From Bacillota bacterium (GTDB lineage: Bacteria; Bacillota; UBA4882; UBA8346): DNA of 7,769 nucleotides. Positions 6,111 through 7,769 of the stretch are shown piece by piece. The notes beneath the pieces are model-generated. The model was given only the letters and a program-made list of their open reading frames with translations, was not told the origin of the DNA and made no database searches. The DNA is taken from contig DNPP01000176.1 of NCBI GenBank assembly GCA_003501365.1, positions 1 to 7,769 on the forward strand. The letters are read 5' to 3'. Numbering within the stretch: the first letter of the stretch is position 1; the number at the start of each line of letters is the position of its first letter. The position numbers were made by a program, and so were the translations under genes.

Positions 6111-6589
6111 GTGAAGGTCTACCTTGCCATCACCGACAACCAATGGTTTTCCTACCTCTCCCGTCTTCATCCGGATGAAATCAACTTCTGGCAACCCGGC
6201 GGGAGCCAAGCTTTCTCTGCCCTCGAACCCGCGCGCCGTTTCTTTTTAAACTCCATAGCCCTTAGAATTTTATCGTTGGCAGCGGTTTTTTCGTCCGTCA
6301 TTCCTTTTTACCAATCACTCTTGCTTGGGACTCCTTCGGCGAAAAGAACGGTACTCCGGACTTTCCAACATTCAAAGCGAAAATTATGAAGTATCGTTCC
6401 AAAAACGGTAAAATTGAAATTGATCCGGTTATCGGTTGTATTATTCTAACAAGTCCGTTTTTCTTCGATGAGCCGGAATGGATTCCGGTTCCGGCGGATT
6501 GGAGTCCTAATATTGTACAAGGGAAAAGGAAAACCATTCATTCAATAATTCACAGACCCTCGCTATCGAAAGACGGCGGGGTATTTTGA
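6111..6589 (+). pseudogene. Decayed HNH-endonuclease-like gene (frameshift, nonsense codon, 3' truncation)
   Basis: A GTG at 6111 with AAAGGTG upstream starts 'MKVYLAITDNQWF' and continues to 'INFWQPGG....FSALEP'. This is the N-terminus of a family of HNH endonucleases that I recall as running on with 'FLFKLHSP.NFIVGGGFF...LAWE.FGEKNG' and 'PDPVIGC'. After EP the reading moves to another frame, because one base is missing near 6231. That frame gives APFLFKLHSP, then an in-frame TAG (6263-6265), then NFIVGSGFFVRHSFLPITLA, DSFGEKNG, DPVIGCIIL, IPVPADWSPNIVQGK. Homology ends near 6530 and the ORF closes at 6589 inside a terminator hairpin. The C-terminal HNH nuclease part is absent, so no functional enzyme is expected. 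Intact relatives are likely restriction or defence enzymes that may sense modified DNA (inferred). The gene is more GC-rich than its AT-rich flanks, a sign of separate origin. Confidence 0.8.
6556..6587 (+). terminator. Probable intrinsic terminator after the decayed gene
   Basis: ACCC-CGC (6556-6563, one bulged T) pairs with GCG-GGGT (6576-6582). This leaves a 12-nt loop and is followed by ATTTT. The stem is GC-rich, but the T-tract is short and interrupted. It would insulate the downstream riboswitch unit from upstream transcription. Confidence 0.45.
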
Positions 6590-6657
6590 TCAATTCATAT
6601 CAAGTTTTTCTTATTTTTTCCGAAAACTAGTGAAGAAGGAAAAATTATCTAAATGTT

Positions 6658-6687
6658 TTGTAAAAAAAGAAGGATATTTTGTATAAT
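6658..6687 (+). promoter_or_regulatory. Promoter of the riboswitch transcription unit
   Basis: A perfect TATAAT (6682-6687) has TTGTAA (6658-6663) 18 bp upstream. The predicted start near 6694 places the first switching strand (6696-6703) at the very 5' end of the RNA, which supports the assignment. Confidence 0.6.
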
Positions 6688-6695
6688 GTTAGAAC

Positions 6696-6840
6696 AGTTG
6701 TCATAGATACCGCATCATAACAATTGTGACAACTAGTAATGTTAAAAGTAAACTTGGTGAAAACCAGGGGCGCAAAACTACGGGTCTAAAGTTAACACCA
6801 CGACCGCCGAGTTGCCATAAATAGTTGTCTTTATTTTTTT
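6696..6840 (+). promoter_or_regulatory. Expression platform: three-strand exchange with T-tract
   Basis: Strand 1, AGTTGTCA (6696-6703), pairs perfectly with strand 2, TGACAACT (6727-6734), and the helix extends to 11 pairs with two G-T wobbles. Strand 2 (GACAACTA, 6728-6735) can instead pair over 8 bp with strand 3, TAGTTGTC (6822-6829). That pairing encloses the aptamer and is followed directly by a T-rich tract with seven consecutive T (6834-6840). The two pairings exclude each other. Ligand-stabilised closure of the outer helix would favour termination (an OFF switch), but direction is inference. Confidence 0.55.
6736..6818 (+). ncRNA. GEMM-I cyclic dinucleotide riboswitch aptamer (A20 variant)
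   Basis: The sequence follows the GEMM-I/c-di-GMP-I plan. GTAAAC (6748-6753) leads into a 6-bp hairpin, CTTGGT/ACCAGG, capped by a GAAA tetraloop (6759-6762). Next come GGGGCGCAAAAC (consensus GGGACGCAAAGC), CGGGTCTAAAG with a possible tetraloop receptor, a GGTC/GACC stem (6783-6786 with 6802-6805), and the 3' GAGTTGCC. Aligned to the Vc2 aptamer without gaps up to the purine-rich junction, A47 maps to A6774 and G21 to G6748. The ligand-contacting G20 maps to A6747, and C92 to about C6815. In GEMM-I, A20 is the natural substitution found in members that bind 3',3'-cGAMP selectively or together with c-di-GMP. Ligand identity is therefore uncertain. Confidence 0.8.
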
Positions 6841-6859
6841 ATATCGAGGTGTCGAATTA

Positions 6860-6892
6860 TTGAAACTGGCGAAACTAGTAAATCAGGAGTAA
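6860..6892 (+). CDS. Upstream small ORF (10 codons)
   Basis: TTG 6860-6862 has GAGGTG (6846-6851) 8 nt upstream and encodes MKLAKLVNQE before TAA at 6890-6892. It sits between the riboswitch T-tract and the GAF protein. A -1 shift at CAG-GAG would carry the reading into the frame of the downstream gene. That frame is open from here on and encodes a hydrophobic segment (LLLALLPASSLLL, from 6904). It may be a regulatory leader ORF, or the true N-terminus of the downstream protein separated by a one-base change. Confidence 0.4.
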   Translation: MKLAKLVNQE

Positions 6893-6966
6893 TTAAGGGC
6901 CTTTTATTAGCATTACTTCCGGCAAGCTCTTTACTTCTTAATTATTGCGCTAAATCTGATTGTTTT

Positions 6967-7006
6967 CTTGATTCCCTACAAGCACAAGGAATATTAGGGA
7001 ATCAAG
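6967..7006 (+). promoter_or_regulatory. 12-bp perfect hairpin sequestering SD and start codon
   Basis: CTTGATTCCCTA (6967-6978) is perfectly complementary to TAGGGAATCAAG (6995-7006), with a 16-nt loop. The 3' arm contains the SD (AGGGA) and the first base of the GTG start at 7006. No T-run follows, so it is not a terminator. The arrangement predicts poor initiation unless the hairpin is opened, for example by a translating ribosome or a trans factor. Confidence 0.6.
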
Positions 7007-7686
7007 TGAAACTTATTTCATTAAAAGATCGCTTTTTATTAATAAGTTTATTTCTACAAATTCCCACTGCAATTATTATATGGTATTTACAATTTCGGAA
7101 TCAATATTTGACAAAACAGCAAGAAGCTTCAATTCTTGATTATAAAGAAGTGTTTTTAAAAACTTTAGAAAGTGAATTACGCAAAAAACAAATATGTACC
7201 AAACTTAAAGATGTTAATGTCAGAATATTTTTACCCTATAAATTCTTTAAGACTAAGAAAGCCATTGAAAAAGTTTTTTTTAGGGGGAGACCAGTTTTCA
7301 AAAAAGAGCTTAAAATAAAAAATGTAAGAGGCCTATTTACTCTCAAGATGCCACCTAATTTGAGTTTTATTGTTGAACCAAAAGATAAGGCTCAAGGTTT
7401 AGTGGGTATGTGCTACGACACCAAACATATGGTTTTCGATGAACAATTAAGCAAATCAAGCATAGACTATAAATTGGATGAATATCAATCAACCAGAACT
7501 AATGAACTTGAATTTTGCTTGTGTTTTCCTTTATTAGATCAGCATTCGAATGTGATTGGCGTTGTAGGCTTTGATAGTATTAACCGAATAAAAGTCGGTG
7601 ATACTAAAGGCAAAGAGATCTGGGGGGATTTGGTAAACAATTTTTGCTATATTTTACCAGAAAAATTCCCTTTTATATTTAATTAG
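7006..7686 (+). CDS. Membrane-anchored protein with C-terminal GAF-like domain
   Basis: This 226-residue protein starts MKLISLKDRF and has one hydrophobic helix at about 9-30, flanked by basic residues. A charged, helical linker follows (35-90, many Lys/Glu), then a GAF-like alpha/beta domain from about 120. Support for GAF is 'KAQGLVGMCYDTKHMVFDEQ' (128-147), which matches the usual 'G.vG.v..tg.p..i.d' element. 'LEFCLCFPLLDQHSNVIGVV' (168-187) followed by GFDS matches the core 'pl.d..g.viGvl.lds' strand pair. GAF domains bind small ligands, often cyclic nucleotides. Which ligand binds here is unknown, and I recognise no named family. The GTG start has AGGGA 6 nt upstream, but both are buried in a 12-bp hairpin. 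The frame is also open upstream through a second hydrophobic segment (6901-6945), so a longer two-helix form is possible. The next gene starts 15 bp after the stop. Confidence 0.75.
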   Translation: MKLISLKDRFLLISLFLQIPTAIIIWYLQFRNQYLTKQQEASILDYKEVFLKTLESELRKKQICTKLKDVNVRIFLPYKFFKTKKAIEKVFFRGRPVFKKELKIKNVRGLFTLKMPPNLSFIVEPKDKAQGLVGMCYDTKHMVFDEQLSKSSIDYKLDEYQSTRTNELEFCLCFPLLDQHSNVIGVVGFDSINRIKVGDTKGKEIWGDLVNNFCYILPEKFPFIFN

Positions 7687-7701
7687 AAAGGAGGACTTCC
7701 A

Positions 7702-7769
7702 ATGGCCGCTGTATTAGTCAAGGAGTTCCCCAGAAAACTAGAAAAAAGAGATAAGGATAATTACTCAGC
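7702..7769 (+). CDS. Start of an unrecognised CDS (3' end outside window)
   Basis: The ATG at 7702 has AAAGGAGG with 7 nt spacing, the best SD in the window, 15 bp after the GAF protein stop. The 22 visible codons begin MAAVLVKEFPRKLEKRDKDN and are charged, with no signal peptide. Tight spacing indicates co-transcription with the GAF protein under the riboswitch. The fragment is too short for a family call. Confidence 0.7.
   Translation, partial: MAAVLVKEFPRKLEKRDKDNYS

Noticed and set aside
5940..6209. 89-codon minus-strand frame
   Set aside because: No SD or family features, and it overlaps the clearly recognisable start of the HNH-like pseudogene on the other strand.
6583..6618. Second terminator formed by TTGAT/ATCAA with following T-runs
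   Set aside because: The stem has only five AT-rich pairs. The GC-rich hairpin just upstream is the better candidate.

Overview
The window looks like a low-to-moderate GC, Firmicutes-type chromosome. Strong GGAGG-like Shine-Dalgarno (SD) sites, TTG and GTG starts, an intrinsic-terminator style and a GEMM riboswitch all fit. A Negativicutes/Sporomusaceae origin is my guess, not something the sequence proves. No rRNA, tRNA, CRISPR array or intact transposase is visible.

Left part (1-1084, + strand). The window opens inside the 3' end of a gene, probably a D-2-hydroxyacid dehydrogenase. A 350-bp gene-free stretch follows and holds a long imperfect inverted-repeat element (154-317). Next is an SGNH/GDSL hydrolase that closely resembles the arylesterase/acyltransferase MsAcT of Mycobacterium smegmatis.

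Centre (1096-5810, - strand). Five genes probably form one operon read right to left. They are a KdsC-like HAD phosphatase, an HMGL-type (DRE-TIM) aldolase/lyase, a D-isomer-specific 2-hydroxyacid dehydrogenase, an AEC-family carboxylate permease and a maltose/galactoside-type O-acetyltransferase. A strong sigma-A-like promoter (TTGACA-17-TAAAAT) lies at 5780-5808, so the leader is about 310 nt long. The leader contains an SD-equipped mini-ORF, a 16-bp palindrome and a 14-bp hairpin. It also carries signals for a possible antisense small RNA of about 90 nt. The gene set suggests handling of a 2-oxo/2-hydroxy acid or acidic sugar, but the substrate cannot be read from sequence.

Right part (5714-7769, mostly + strand). 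A 390-bp AT-rich gene-free stretch leads into a decayed HNH-endonuclease-like gene with one frameshift, one nonsense codon and a lost C-terminus. Beyond a terminator and a new promoter lies a GEMM-I (cyclic dinucleotide) riboswitch. The position equivalent to G20 of the Vc2 aptamer is A, the substitution associated with 3',3'-cGAMP-sensing GEMM-Ib members. The riboswitch is followed by a small upstream ORF, a perfect 12-bp hairpin that buries the next SD and start codon, a one-pass membrane protein with a GAF-like domain, and the start of another gene. This unit is the part of the window most likely to hold something undescribed.
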